Shown here piece after piece: positions 47,969-60,651 of a DNA stretch of 64,000 nt. The position numbers and the translations under genes are program-made. Location: positions 297,195-361,194 of the forward strand of contig VTPC01090547.1 in NCBI GenBank assembly GCA_011009095.1, written 5' to 3'. A model generated the notes under the pieces. The model worked only from the letters and a program-made list of their open reading frames with translations, was not told the origin of the DNA and searched no databases. The stretch comes from Ignelater luminosus. Lineage: Eukaryota > Arthropoda > Insecta > Coleoptera > Elateridae. Numbering within the stretch: position 1 is the stretch's first letter; every line of letters begins with the position of its first letter.

Positions 47969-50900
47969 GTATTCGTTGTGGCTCGATACGATCAGCAATA
48001 GTTGCACTGAGACAACTGAACCTCAAAGAAGCTTCTCGCAAAAACTCTTTTACCCCAGACGGGAGAAGTCACACAAGACTCAGATGAACATGGTGTCTGC
48101 TCAATAACTGCAGCAATTCTGATGAAAATAACAGAGTAGGGCGAATTTAAAAGATAAAGCTTTCCTACTACTATTATAAAATCTAACTAATACCCTAAAA
48201 ATATTATTTTTCGAGATAGAACAAGAAATGCCCAGGTTAAAAGCAATTTATAAAATAAATGCAAAAATATTGAAATCAAATACACCATTTAGAAATAAGC
48301 AGAACCCGAGGAATCCTGGAAAAATAAACCCGAAGACAGTAATTTACTCTTTCTTGAGTAAACCCTGCAGACGGGACAATTCAGAATCTGACATGGTGGC
48401 AAAGCCTCTGGAGGGAGGAACTACAAACGAAATCTAAACACTACTGGACATAACGCAAAAGTAATGAGAAATCGAGGAGGATCTCTAGTAAGCAAACGAT
48501 GCAATAGAGATGGTTTTTTTTAAAAATAATATTATGATACAGAATAACGCAAAACCACAATTTAGACCTAGTCAATCATGTATGGGATATGCTCAGGAGA
48601 AGATTAAGATAAGGCCAAACACCAGCTAGTCTCATTCTAACGATTTAACTAAATAAGTAAATTTTCTGAACGAAATACATATAATTCATATAACCTTGAC
48701 GTTGCTACATTTTAAAACACATGATGGAAGTTATAAAAAAACATTATTAATTTTCCTGAACGTGTACTTTTAATTTTCTAATTCTTTTCTTCTAGCATTT
48801 AATTAGTTTGCCAATGTTTTATAAGAACCATTTCTCTTTCATATAGAGCGCGAAAAATTCATTCGTATGAAATGTGTCTCGTCTTTACCAGGAATTCTGA
48901 CAGCCACAGTTGATAAACTAGCTGTTCCCGTAATTCAGTGTAACTTTGTAATCAACGCTAAAAGTTCCGTTAAAGCAAAATAATAAAAAATTGCGGTTTT
49001 ATAGTACTCATCCCTTTTTAGTAAAAGCATGTCTGGAAATAATTTGCAATTAAGATTTTAACTCTCGTTTTAATTTATGCTGTCCAATCGCATCAGTTTT
49101 CAAATATTGCTTGTTTAAATGGTAAAATATTAATGAAGATAAGGTTAAAAAGGCCTTTATGAATTCAAGGACATAAAAGTTTTCTATCACTTATCGTTAT
49201 TATTGTTCGGTATTTGTTCACGTTGACGTCAAGCTGTTACAAAAATGCTAGCTGAAATAAAAGAGAGATAAAATTTGTGCATTCAATATTTTAAGCTATC
49301 TATCACCATTAATCGTTCGCTTTAAGCAAGATTTCCGAACTCAATGCTAGTTGTACCATTAATCCAAATAAATCTACAGATTTTGTATTTTAAACTGCGG
49401 TTGCACAATAAAATCTTATTTACTTCCATTGCTTAATTTGTTTAGAGATTTGTCCTGCTTAAATATGCTAATTGGTTTGGGATAAATCTAAGAAGAGAAA
49501 TTTAGTTACATTCGGATTCTACAATAGGCTGCAAAACAAAGGTTCTCCTATCTAAGCTCAGGTTCCCAGAGGAAATCTGCTAATACGCGAGATAAAATTG
49601 CGTGCTTTTGCGTCTTACTAATATATCGGCTAAATTGAGCAACATCTTACAAACAGAAATGGGTTGCATTCATAAATGCAATAAAACGAGTATTTTATTA
49701 GGTAGGTTTTGTCTAGAGGTTATGATATGTGACTTTGTTTTTTTTTGTTAGAATCCATACAGAGGTTTCATGGCTTTTATAAATCTCAAGTCTGTTGAAA
49801 TTTTGAAAACGTTTGGGAAAACTTAACCGCAGGATGTTATTACTAATTCAAACTTTCGCGCTGTTATTTGTTTGACACGATGGCGATCTAGTTGACTTAC
49901 GGCTTAAATTACTTAGATTTTATTAATAGTTAATCATGTTAAATCCTCGAAAAAATATTACTTCAAACAACGTTATATTTTGTTGGTCCACTGAGTAATA
50001 TACGTCAAATAACCAAAAACTTTAGGTTACAACTTACGCTTAAAATTGACTGGATGCATTAGCCTCCACTTTTGAAGTACAGATTGCTTATAAAATTTTA
50101 ACTACTATTTGCATTATTTGTAAGAAAAGGTAAACCTTAATATTAGAAAGCATCTTAATTTTTGAAATAATAAGTACAAACTTAAAATTCTATTTAAGAA
50201 AAAAACAACAAAATATAGAAGTAATGTCACTGCTTATTTTGCATATTTCAACCATTAGACTATTCAGTAATGTAGCAAATAAATTGTCAGGATGCAAAAC
50301 TGGATTAAATGAGAGAAATACTTATAATAAAAATAGACTAGCTAATCTGTCTGGAAATATATTATAAAGAAAGATTGTATTTTAGAAACCCCTCGGAGAT
50401 GTAAATTGATTTAGATTTTTCTCATAACATTGGCAGAAGTACCATATCATCAATGTCGAGTGTTGGATGTTACTGACGCTTTCTTTTATAAGGATGGATT
50501 TTTAAATTTAGAAATATTTTTATTTTGTAACACAACATGTAATATTTCAGTAACTTATAGCGAAATGTCACTCGGGGGCACACATTTACTGGTACAAACC
50601 ATTGTCGGTTACAATCTGAATGCGAAATTCAAATTAAATAAAAATAAAAATAAAACTTGTATTATATGATGATTTTGCTGTATTCTTTATTGGAACTACT
50701 TTCAGCTATTTTGAAATTATAGCAACTAAAACAAGGAAAAATTTATAAATAAACCAACAAAATCAAGATGCAACTGGAGGAACTTTCCACTGTTGCACTG
50801 AAACTTTGTTTCATCTGACAGAATGTCAGGTGTCCGTCGATGTGCTTCCAATAGCACGTCCTCTTTTTTTTCTATGTTTGATGTTTGATAGGTTACCATT

Positions 50901-53410
50901 ATCCAGTTAGTTACTGATAACCTGTCTTCTTGCAATTGGAATACTGATGGATCAGAACATACATACCATCAAGTCAACATTTAAATTTTTTTATTTAAAG
51001 CAAGAAAGAAAGTTTTTTTATCAGGTTTGAAGATTGATGTGAGTGGTTTGTTGTCCAGTATTAAAGTACTGCTTTAAATTAGAGTTAGTTTCTTCCAAAG
51101 CTTTGTCAAAGAAACATGCGGCTCCTGGAAAATCGAATCTGCAAAGTGCTTGTAGCAGTTTTTAAAGCTTAAGATTTTATACTTACTTAATATGAAGCCC
51201 CAAGATCTTTTTCGAATTATAAAAAATTGTGGAAACCTCCTGCTATAACGTATTTAGGGATGCCTCCCGTCTTTTTTATATCTCGGAAGCAAATTCACAG
51301 TGTCAAAACACAAGTAACTTGCCTTTAGTGGAGTTTGGTGAATACAGGGAAAACCAAACATCAGGCACAAACACGATAAAGGTATTTCCAAAGGCTTATT
51401 ACTTTCTTAATAAAATAATAGACAAGACATACAGTTATGATATTTAATTATAATTTAATAAATCTACAAGCGTTACACCTAAGCTTTGAAAAAAAAATAA
51501 AACATTCATATTATATGGTTTAAATGGTGATGATTACCTTAATAATGCAAAATAATAACCCTTGAAGGCCTTCACAACAATATTAATAAGATTTAAAAAA
51601 ACGTGCATAACGATAAATCAAAATATTTAGAAACTGAACCAAATATGATAAAAATACAAAATTATTAATTAAACTTTATTGGCTAAATTTCAATAGATTC
51701 TCTGTTCTATTAGAACAGAGGTACGTCAAGAAAAATAATTTTAAAAATAATAACTAATACAAATAGAAACTTACTTTACACTAAAGGTCAAGGTCAAACA
51801 ATAACCTTACCATAAGATAAAAGAACTGACTTTTATTGATATTCAAGTACTTAAGTGATATAATTCTAGCTTAGGCACCAATAAATAAGTATTCATTCAA
51901 GTAAGTTTTCAAGAAATAAATACCTTTCTTTGTCTTCTCATATATTACTGTGTACCCAGTAGTAACTACCTTGATTCTGAATTTCGCGTTGGGATGATCA
52001 GCCAGAAAACGTAGAGGGATATTCCATAAATCCCTGCATTATAATCGGTCGATATTCGATTTTTAAAATCCATTTACAAATCGCTAATCAAGATGGCGAT
52101 CACGCCCTTTTGGTTACATTTGCAGTGAATACGGTAATAAATAGATAAACAGCGAGAAAACGATAAGTGACGATAAGGGAAAAAAGGCAATCCTATAGAA
52201 ATAAAACGGATGCAAAAGCTGATTTACCTGAAATTGCAAATTGGAGCTGCACAAAGAACGTGTAGTTTAGAGCAAACCGTTGGTCGAAAAGGAAAAGGTT
52301 AATGATGCACACAAAGGGCTTGTAAAGTAACGCATGCGCCGTCATTCCCAACATAATACGCATTTTAATCACTAGGAGGATTAAATGGAAAGATAACTAT
52401 TTGCTTAGAAACGAAACAGCTGATTTCTAAACTTACCTATAAAAAGGAATCTTTAGATAATCAAAAAAATTAATAAAAATAAGGAACTAATCAATAAAAA
52501 TCCAACATGAGAAAATTATTGAAAATAAAACAATAATATATATAAAATTTGAAAATATACAAGGTGCTTCAAAATAACTTGTTACAACTTAACATGGTGC
52601 CAAATATTTGGCATTCTGTTGATCCCGACCCTCAGCTTTTTTACTTTGTAATAGCTCTTTGTGATAGATACAATTTGTAAAATTGAGCTTTCTTCGTCTG
52701 TTTTTAAATGTAAGTATGCTTTATGAACATCTAGCCTACTGAAAAAATAACCAGTTATTAATTATCTTGCTTCGTAAACCTTGTAGTCCGCGTAAAGATG
52801 AATAGAATCGGTACAAAAAGTCCCCCCAGTCAGAAAATTCAACTTTTTTGAAAATGCCCAGTTTTCCTAACTTATCACTTTCTGCGTTGCCATCGTCACA
52901 GTTCGCATAAGGTGCTGGACTTGATTTAAAATATATAGGTTTTACATCTTCCCATAGGCGAAACATCCTGGAATTTCTGATAACAGCATCGGATACTTCT
53001 TGTAATAAAAGAAATTCATCTAAACTGTTATTAAATCCTGAAGCTCAACTATCTTAACTTATTCATCTAGTTTCGACCAATAATGACATCGAAGTTTCCA
53101 TCTACGTCATAGTTTTTACACTACCAGCGTAAAAAATTTAAACCAGTGCAAAAAAACTTGATTAGTGTAGGTTTTCAATTTTGTATTTGATGGAGAGATC
53201 ATTGTATATGAGAACATTCTCTGGAAGCTTTTCAAATTCACATTTTATAATTAATGTTATTAATAAAAATGCCAACCCACCACAGCACAGCCTAGCCCAG
53301 GAAAAAGCTACTCTAACTAATACAACTTTTCAAGTAACTAGAACATAATCCTAGTTAAAACAATAGTGATTGCTGATTGCCTTGAATAGGTTTTTTTTCT
53401 ACTAAAGTTC
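47969..53410. other. AT-rich non-coding DNA, no gene recognised
   Basis: About 5.4 kb with no supported gene. Open frames at 48228-48437, 50430-50669, 50726-50935, 51229-51447 and 52736-52966 carry no motif that I know. A short perfect hairpin, CTCTGTTCT-ATT-AGAACAGAG, lies near 51700-51720. Confidence 0.4.
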
Positions 53411-53997
53411 TATTTGTCTGACTTAGAATTCCGAACAAGACTTAACGAGGAGGTATTCAGTAATTTTAACACGCATTCCGGAGTTCCACAGGGGAGCCTA
53501 TCAGGCCTGATACTATATGTACTCTTTACAACAGATCTCCCAAACTAATAACACTACAACAGGAACATCTGCAGATGCCAGTCACGAAGATCCAGTAATT
53601 GCTTCGGAAAGACTACAAGATCATGTCGACCAAATACAAACTTGGTTAAAAAAGCGGCGTATAACCCTTAACGAAACCGAATATGTGCAGGTTACTTTCA
53701 CACTGGAAAAAGAGCAGTGTCCAGCAGTACACATAAATAATACGGTAATACCACAATCGTCAACAGCAAAGTACCTTGGGCTACATCTAGATGCCAAGCT
53801 TACATGGAAGCAGCGTATTATCAAAAAAAGAAAACAGATAGACTTAAAAGTAAAAGAAATGTATCTGACACGTCTTTCGATAATAAAGTGCTGCTATACA
53901 AGACAATTATTAAACCCATCTGGATTTATGGGGATGCGCCAGCATCGAATATAGTCATAATGCAAACCAGTCAGTCCAAAATACTGCAGATGTCTAA
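53411..53997 (+). mobile_element. Jockey-clade LINE fragment, reverse transcriptase part (left half)
   Basis: Plus-strand jockey-type text: YLSDLEFRTRLNEE (53411-53450), then SGVPQGSLSGLILYVLFTTDL (about 53470-53535), the fingers and palm motif. The catalytic FADD box expected near 53570 is shortened to SADASHEDP, so it has been lost by deletion. Then come WLKKRRITLNETE (53640-53680), IPQSSTAKYLGLHLDAKLTWK (53750-53815) and, after a frame change, KVLLYKTIIKPIWIYGDA (53885-53940). The fragment is 5'-truncated and is cut at 53997 by a hAT-type element. It resumes after 55761. Confidence 0.8.
53990..53997 (+). repeat. 8-bp target duplication of the hAT-type element, left
   Basis: ATGTCTAA, repeated at 55754-55761. 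It fits the nTnnnnAn preference known for hAT insertions. Confidence 0.85.
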
Positions 53998-55753
53998 TAG
54001 GGTGGGCCAAAAAACAAAAATTTTTTTTCAACTCGTAATACCGCGGAAAAGTTGCGAATTGGGGAGACTAAAAAGGGGTAAAAAAAAATAAAATCCGTTT
54101 ATATCTTCCGGTCGCGCATTGCCTTCAAAGTTAATGAAATTTTGAAAAAAGTTTAGAAATAAAGGTAGATCATAGTTCAAGGAAAAAAATACTAACAAGT
54201 TATATGTTCTATTTTTGGTTTTCTTTATTGAATACAAGGTTAAATGTTTAAAAACAAATTATTTTAGACTATTAGTAATATTTATAAACAGATTTTTTTA
54301 TTGAAAACACTAGGTTTTTGTGTGAACTCATGTTGAACAATTGAGCATTTATGTTTTTACTCTTTCTTAGCTGAAAGTACTTTAAAATCTGATTTATGGG
54401 CAAAGTTAGGCATAGTTGACCTTGACAGCATAGTCGTTCTGATAAAACCATCCCTAGACTCAGCTCCGCTTTTGCTGAGGCTTCTTTCACGAATTTCAGA
54501 GATCGTTCAACTGCCTGTGTGTAAACTGGGAATGTCTTGAGTGTTATATCCCAATGAGGGACTGAGTCACTTTGAATATGTGATTTAAATTCATCGTCAC
54601 TGATATCTTTTAATAATGGGAGAGAAGATAAATCGCAGTCCATCCAGTTAATTATTTCCGAGTAGTGTTGAGCCTTGAAATTGAGTTTTGGCGGCATGAA
54701 TGTTCTCATAGTTGTTCTCTTTTGATCTAACTATCTCGCCTTTAAAATTCGTTGAAGTCCGAGCTCTCTTATGTGTTTTGTATTATCTTGTGTCATGGTT
54801 AACATTAAATGTTCTGGATGAACGAAAAAAACCATTTCGTTCTATCACAGGGTCGACAATATTACGTTAATCTTCAGGCAGATACCTTGAAGATTCTATT
54901 GATTGGTACACAAGTTTTGGTCCGTCTGTAAAGTATTTACTTGTTTTAAAACTAAACCACATTGGCATGTATGACTTCAGAATAAATACAACTATTTCTT
55001 GAAGTTCAGGCGTGGGACTTTCTTCACTTAAGTACAATCTGAGAGTTCGATTTGCTGTTGTCAACCACCTCGAGTGTGACAAGGGACCAGGATCTCGTAC
55101 AACCAAAACCTCTTTACAGTTTCCTGACTTTATTGCTATGAGAATATCGAGTAGATATTGCTGATCCTTACTTAGTCTACTGCTGTCTATTGTGGGGATT
55201 TGACAGCCAATACTCTTGAGCAAATCGCTGAACGTTTTTCGCGGCCACTTAGCTTTTCACCGATTAGCTCTCTCAAAGATTTCGGACCCGTTGATTTACT
55301 GTCTAGGTATTGAAACACATGCCGGAATGGCAGTTCATTAAAATGAAGAAGACAAACTGCCCATTATAACGGTTTCCCCAAATGTATTTTGATTCGGCGA
55401 ATCAGACCGTTTTTCCAACCTGTATTAACTCAATGCGACCGCATCCTATGACAATTTTTCAAGAGAAATACCCCGACCAGACAGATAAGAAATAATAGAA
55501 GTGACAATATATTCAGAACTTCCAGAAGTTGGAGTAACATGGCCGATGTAAACTGAACCATTTAAAAATGTTAAAAATTATTGTAAAAATGTGAATTTTT
55601 CCAAATTTTGGCAAACTTTAGAGCACATGCGCGACCGGAAGATATAAACCGATTTTATTTCTTTTTTTAACCCTTTTTAGTCTTCCCAATTCGCCACTTT
55701 TCCGCGGTATTACGACTTGAAAAAAACAATTTTTGTTTTTTCGGCCCACCCTA
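53998..55753 (-). mobile_element. hAT-type DNA transposon inserted in the jockey LINE
   Basis: A 1756-bp element with ends TAGGGTGGGCC and GGCCCACCCTA, which are exact complements. The similarity continues inward for about 110 bases (both sides contain AATACCGCGGAAAAGT and its complement, and CGGAAGATATAAA). An exact 8-bp target duplication, ATGTCTAA, flanks it. The 8-bp duplication of form nTnnnnAn and the TAGGG start (YARNG) are hAT hallmarks. The minus strand has a decayed gene. The assignment rests on ends and duplication, not on a recognised hAT dimerisation domain. Confidence 0.85.
54272..55460 (-). pseudogene. Decayed gene of the hAT-type element (dispersed arthropod repeat protein)
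   Basis: Minus-strand remnant of a protein that I remember as a frequent uncharacterised product in arthropod genomes. Conserved text: LSKDQQYLLDILIAI, then VRDPGPLSHSRWLTTANRTL (about 55075-55110), IVVFILKSYMPMWF, and ESSRYLPED with VDPVIERN near 54860. Farther on are MRTFMPPKLNFKAQHYSEII (54650-54709) and HWDITLKTFPVYTQAVERS (about 54510-54560). The family usually has FPCHTQAVERCVKLVTEAS there. Several stops and frame changes separate these blocks. The DPGPLSHSRWLT block resembles a catalytic-core segment in its conservation, but I cannot assign catalytic residues. Confidence 0.65.
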
Positions 55754-55761
55754 ATGTCTAA
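55754..55761 (+). repeat. 8-bp target duplication of the hAT-type element, right
   Basis: ATGTCTAA, identical to 53990-53997. Confidence 0.85.
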
Positions 55762-55860
55762 TCAGACCCTCCACGCCGATCTAAAGGTATTTTTCATAAA
55801 AGTAATGCCATCTTACAGCAAGGTCATGACAGCAATATAAGGAAACAATGTTAGTACATT
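55762..55860 (+). mobile_element. Jockey-clade LINE fragment, right half
   Basis: Directly after the hAT-type element the plus strand continues QTLHADLKV and then MPSYSK, like the xDLHxDLxIPTVxEVIxxYS segment of jockey proteins. The fragment fades after about 55860. An AATAAA-type signal near 56122 may mark the old 3' end, but this is not certain. Confidence 0.5.
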
Positions 55861-57360
55861 GTTTAATACTCATACAACGTTCCCTGGATATCATCAATAT
55901 CTGCATAGCATTTGACCGTACCCTAATATTGTATGAATATTTATATAATATTGCTAAGCGATAATGCGCTTCTTGAATAGTTAGTTTCTTTAATGTAGAT
56001 GTTTTTAATTTTTCCATTCAGCCCCGCCAATCCATTCTACGATTTTCAAATTCGTAAAGTAGGTGTCAGTGATTATTTTAATAATATCTTACAATTAGAG
56101 CTAAGAGATTCTGCTGTTCAATAAATATATAAATAATACATACATACATTCACGTATTGTTTATAAAATATTTTAAAAATCATGTCTGTTAAGCCATTCA
56201 TTTGTTGGAACGTTCGAACCAAACCAATTTAATAAATTGCTGCCAGGAGCAACTTCTATAATGCCCTACCTTCTTTCAAATAACAATTGAAATAAATCAA
56301 ATATTCCGCTTTCATTTCCCTGTTTTCAAAATTTCATAAGATTCCTGTTTCAATTTTCTTAAGTACACTTTTATTTAAATGACATTTATAATTCTTTACA
56401 TCAACTCATCTCGTTTTAATTCTTCCCTCAAAAACAACGTTAATAAATTATATCAACAAGTGTATTTTTCATTATGAATAGCTAGGTAAATTTTAAAATG
56501 AAAAAGATCTCTTAATAAACATAAAGATGTAAAACTGCATTGGGTCTTAAAATAACATAAAATATGCCAGAATGAGTAAAACAAGCACTTCTTTACCAGA
56601 AACTGGTACATTGGAATTTCTGTTCCCTTGAGAATCGGTCCTTATAAAGTTTAAAGAATGCTGTTGTTTTAGTATGCAAACTTGCTCCAAGCTAAATAAA
56701 TATGATCAAAGTTAACGGTATCGTATGACTATTTTCATCTTCCTTTGTTAACTTTTTGATGTCTTATTTTATATTTTATGAGTACCAAGAAGTAGCGTCG
56801 ATATTTCCATCATAAAGTTGCTGTGTAATTAATGTTTGAAACAATGCATATCTTCAATGAATTTGTTTGAAAGATCTTATATTTCAGGCAGTAAAAATTA
56901 CCTTATAATCTAAAAAATAATTGAATTAAACACAAAAAAACGTAAAGAGTACATAATAAAATATTCTCAAAACGATTTGGACCTTTGAATCTGTTTGGCC
57001 CTTTGGAAGTTTAAACTACTCAGACTTTTCATGTTGCCTAAGCGTTGCGGCTTGCCTTGACATTTTTAAAATGGATGAACCTAGTTATTTGAATCCAAAA
57101 ATTCTTTTTTAACAATTCCTACATTGTTTGTGTTTTAACAGAGCAATGTTTTTTCCTTGGTAAAACGCAGTTTGAGGAACATCGATGTTCAGTACCAAAA
57201 TCTGCAGTCTAAAACAAGGTTCAAAATATTTATGGTTTGGTTAGTTCTGAAGGTCATTTTGAAAAAGTAACAAATAAAGAAGAATCTATGTCTAAATAGC
57301 AAATTTCTAGAAAAGCTGTGTAGAAAGTAGGAAACTTAAAACGACATACTTCAAGGATTG
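55861..57360. other. AT-rich non-coding DNA
   Basis: No supported gene. The open frame at 55781-56017 (minus) overlaps the LINE remnant and has no motif. Confidence 0.4.
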
Positions 57361-57399
57361 TTGGTTGGTTGGTAAATATTTATTTTACCAACCAACCAA
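57361..57399. repeat. Perfect 16-bp hairpin (TTGG repeats)
   Basis: TTGGTTGGTTGGTAAA (57361-57376) and its exact complement (57384-57399) enclose the 7-base loop TATTTAT. It lies about 170 bp beyond the C-terminal side of the pogo/Tigger remnant. Whether it is related to that element is unknown. Confidence 0.8.
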
Positions 57400-57559
57400 T
57401 TTAATCATCATGCCCTTTATACAAATTTTCATCTTCATTTTCAAAAGTAAACTTCATTTATTTCTTAGTCAGTCTTACAAATCGTCTTTGTTCAGAAGAT
57501 CTTTTTATTGCTTCCTTTGCTTTTATGTCAACAAAGTAAGAACTGCTAGTTAGAATTTG

Positions 57560-58570
57560 AGATCCATTGCGTTTCTTTTTTTTTTCGTTGGTTTGACATC
57601 ATTAGCATATTTCTATTTTGAGCAGCATATGAGGATCTTGCTTGTACTGCAGGATTGTTTACTTTATTTTCTTCAGCAAGAAGAAGTTTGTTTGCAGTTC
57701 CAGTAACTTCACAGTCTTCATGTAAAGTTGGTACGTCTTTTAATGCAACAGTGCTAAATTTATGATCTGGGAAGATGTCCAGGTTGAATTGCCTATGCTT
57801 GTGGTGTCTCCATAAGCTGTTGATCTAAATTCGAGTAACCACTCATCTAGAATGAATTTTTAATCATCTAGTTACTTCTTGGTTGTAATACGTCTTTGGC
57901 AAACCAAAAACAGAAACACAAGCATTTATCTTTGCATAAGTCACTACCTCTAGATTTTTTGGCTGGAATGGTCATCCAGGAGAACAAGAACTTTATTGTC
58001 CTGGATTGTATTGACAATTCTTGAAGATGTCTCAACCAAGAGTTGGAGAAGAACTAATACAACACACAAGTATAGCATGTTGGTCGCTTTCAGAACTTGT
58101 GATTGCTCCAACTTTTATTTGGTTGTATAGCTTCTTCAAGGGTTTTGGGAAATTGTCTACTTGTGTTTTATTGAACAGTTGCTTCATTCACTGAAAGTCA
58201 ATTTCCTCACTACGTTGCATGTCAACTCAAACATTCGTGATTGTAGCTGCTTAATATGCTCTACTAATTCTATATCCAATTTGAAAGAGAACGTAGATGT
58301 AAATCGTCCTAAACCCTTTTTAGTTTTGGAAACTTATTTATTTTTATTTCCAGTTCTCCGACCTAGAGTAGCTTGTAGAATCCCAAATGTTTTGGAGATT
58401 TTGAGCTATTCCATGTTTTCATTCTTTGCAGCATCGATTCATGATGTCTTCAACCCACCAGTGACTTTGTTTTTGGTATTGGCCTACCATTATTACGTAA
58501 AAGAAGCTGGGAATCTAGTTTTAAATAATTGTAATGGTCCCAGACCAGAATTTATTATTGGAATAAAACA
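57560..58570 (-). mobile_element. Pogo/Tigger-like transposon remnant, internally deleted
   Basis: Minus-strand remnant. The N-terminal psq-type helix-turn-helix reads SKTFGILQATLGRRT and KKGLGRFTSTFSFKLDIELV (58300-58460). It continues with HIKQLQSRMFELTCNVVRKL (about 58215-58275). After a gap comes NTIQDNKVLVLLDDHSSQ (about 57955-58010), like LLxLDGHxSH with the second catalytic aspartate. Then come VVTYAKIN and SVFGLPKTYYNQEVTR (57870-57945), where the family's PLDVxVFGPFKKYYN segment has lost its front. NLDIFPDHKFS and PTLHEDCEVTG follow (57700-57790). The middle of the DDE domain is missing. Inactive and old. Confidence 0.65.
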
Positions 58571-59160
58571 AGTTGCTTAAACATTATTTATGAATGGTAT
58601 GGGTAGAGATATAACACTGACCAACAAAATAATTTTCTCTTGTATTTAGTTAAATTTCCAAGTACTAATAACGATAACATAAACAAAAATTGGTTAACAC
58701 CTACTATTATTATATAAATTATAAACAATGAAATTGCCTAAAATTAGCAAAATAGCAGTTGACTGTTAAATCACAGTTGCTTTGATAATGCCTAAAACAA
58801 TGACTATATCTACCTTCTGTTATGTTATGTTTAGCATTTTCAACGAACTCCTTTGGAGTTGTTACTAAACTTGCGAAGTCTGTCTATCTGTTGGCATTCT
58901 TTCTAATTTTAAAATTTTGACTTCAGATTTGGATTCTACATCAAAAACTAAATACACGTGGTGTCTTCCTTTTTTTTACATGACTTCAGAAACATAGTCG
59001 AAATGGCCGCCGAAATATAAATGTTTGCTTATTTTTGTGAACAGACTGTTGCTAGAATTTAGTAACAAAATGGAGTTTGTTGTGGCTATGCTTTGCATTC
59101 CCAGATTTTTTCAGTGTTTTTGTTTTTCCCAAATTCAAAAATAATGATATTAGGTTACGT
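58571..59160. other. Non-coding spacer
   Basis: No open frame or repeat recognised. Confidence 0.4.
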
Positions 59161-59167
59161 TGATTAA

Positions 59168-60600
59168 ATGTTTGTTGGACTTGAACTGTCGACAAGTTTT
59201 GGGTTCTTATTTAGTCTTATTATTAATCCGCAGGAAAAAGTGTTTAGAATGTCACAAAAATGTGTAAAAAGTCTAAATTCTTTTTGTTATGTATGTGGCG
59301 AATTTACAGCTACAACTGAAAGACGAAATTTAACTACCTTGATAAAGAAAGCTTACGAATTGTACTTTGGGCTTAAAGTTAATAACCAAGAATGGTGTTG
59401 GGTTCTATATATATGCAGTTGTAGATGCGCTAGGTACTTCATTCTTCAATGCCTTTTGGGAGAACTATGGTATGGGACCACATTACGGACTGCTGCTTTG
59501 TTTAACAAAGGTATTTGAATTCTTTCTAAATCTAAACATGCAAAAGAATACCCTACATTAAAGTTAGTTACTAGGCCATTACCTTGTAATGAAGAGCTAC
59601 AAGTTCCAAAACCCCCAAAGGAACACAACTTAAATAAAGATTTGATGGAAAATGAGGCAAACGCTGTTATTGAGTTCAAACCAAATGAATCAGAATCACA
59701 ATAAAGCCCATTTAAACAAGCAGTCTCATATTAACGACTTGCAACAATGAAACCTGTTAGAAAAATCAAAGTTTCATTTTTTTTGAAAACGACAAATAAG
59801 TTTAACAGGTTTTGTTTCTGTGAGTGATGGTTTTTAGTATTTGGTAACGCCATGGATGCATTAATGCTTTCTTTTCTAGCGAATGGAGATTGTTCATTGA
59901 TTCGTCGAAACTTAGCTTAGAGGCAGTTTTGTTACATAATGGAAACGTTAATTCTTCCGTACCCATTTCATATGCCGTGCATATGAAAGAATCATACGAC
60001 ACTATAAAACTATTGCTATCCCTAAATACTCTTGGTATATATGTGGCTATTTCAGAGTTATAGAATTTCTTCTGGGTATAAAACAGGGTTACACAAAATA
60101 TTGTTGCTTTTTGTACGAATGGGATAGCCGTGTCAAATCTAGTCAATACGTTGTAAAGAACTGACCCTCAAGAAACAGTCTAAAATTGTAAAAAGCTTTA
60201 AATACGTTCTGGGTTTCTGTATTTGAGAAGCAAGTTTCCGCGGCTTAGCGATGCTAAAGTCAAAGATGGCATTTTTGTTGATCCAGACATCAGGAAAATA
60301 TTGTGACATACAGTTTGCAAACCCACTTAATGTCCGTGAAAAGAAAGTGTGGAGAGCTTTCAAAAATGTGTTTTACGGTTTTCTAGGCAATGAAAAATCC
60401 AAAAACTTTGTCGAATTGGTTGAAGACTTGCTAATGTCGTACCAGAAAATGGAATGCATAAATACACTTTTTGCATTTCCATTTAGACTTTTTCTCAGCG
60501 AATCTCAGTGCAGTAAATGAACACGGTGAAAGGTTTCACAAGGATATAGAAAATTACGTGATGTAGGTTTTCTAGATTAATTTTGACAATTAGTTCAGTT
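59168..60600 (+). pseudogene. Broken gene of a widespread repeat-borne arthropod protein family
   Basis: The plus strand carries blocks of one long protein family that I recall as many uncharacterised loci in arthropods. The N-terminus reads MSQKCVKSLNSFCYVCGEFT, with CxxC-type cysteines, then LIKKAYELYFGLKV (59248-59380). The middle reads EWRLFIDSSKLSLEAVLLHNG, then VPISYAVHMKESYDTIKLLL (59880-60020). The C-terminal part reads NVREKKVWRAFKNVFYGFLG, then FVELVEDLLMSYQKM (60320-60450). The order and spacing follow the family, but several frame changes and stops separate the blocks and a part is missing. It has the look of transposon or captured repeat sequence. No terminal repeats were found, and I cannot name the transposon class. 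Confidence 0.55.
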
Positions 60601-60651
60601 CATTGTATTAGTGTAGGGAAACAATAAAACTTTTAATTTGTATGCTGGAAA

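Noticed and set aside
52736-52966. 76-codon minus-strand ORF as a gene
   Set aside because: No motif, start context or neighbouring exon supports it.
58161-58580. 139-codon plus-strand ORF
   Set aside because: The minus strand reads as the pogo/Tigger DNA-binding region with family motifs; the plus frame has none.
59446-60146. Minus-strand ORFs of 77 and 114 codons
   Set aside because: They lie opposite recognisable blocks of the repeat-borne protein on the plus strand.
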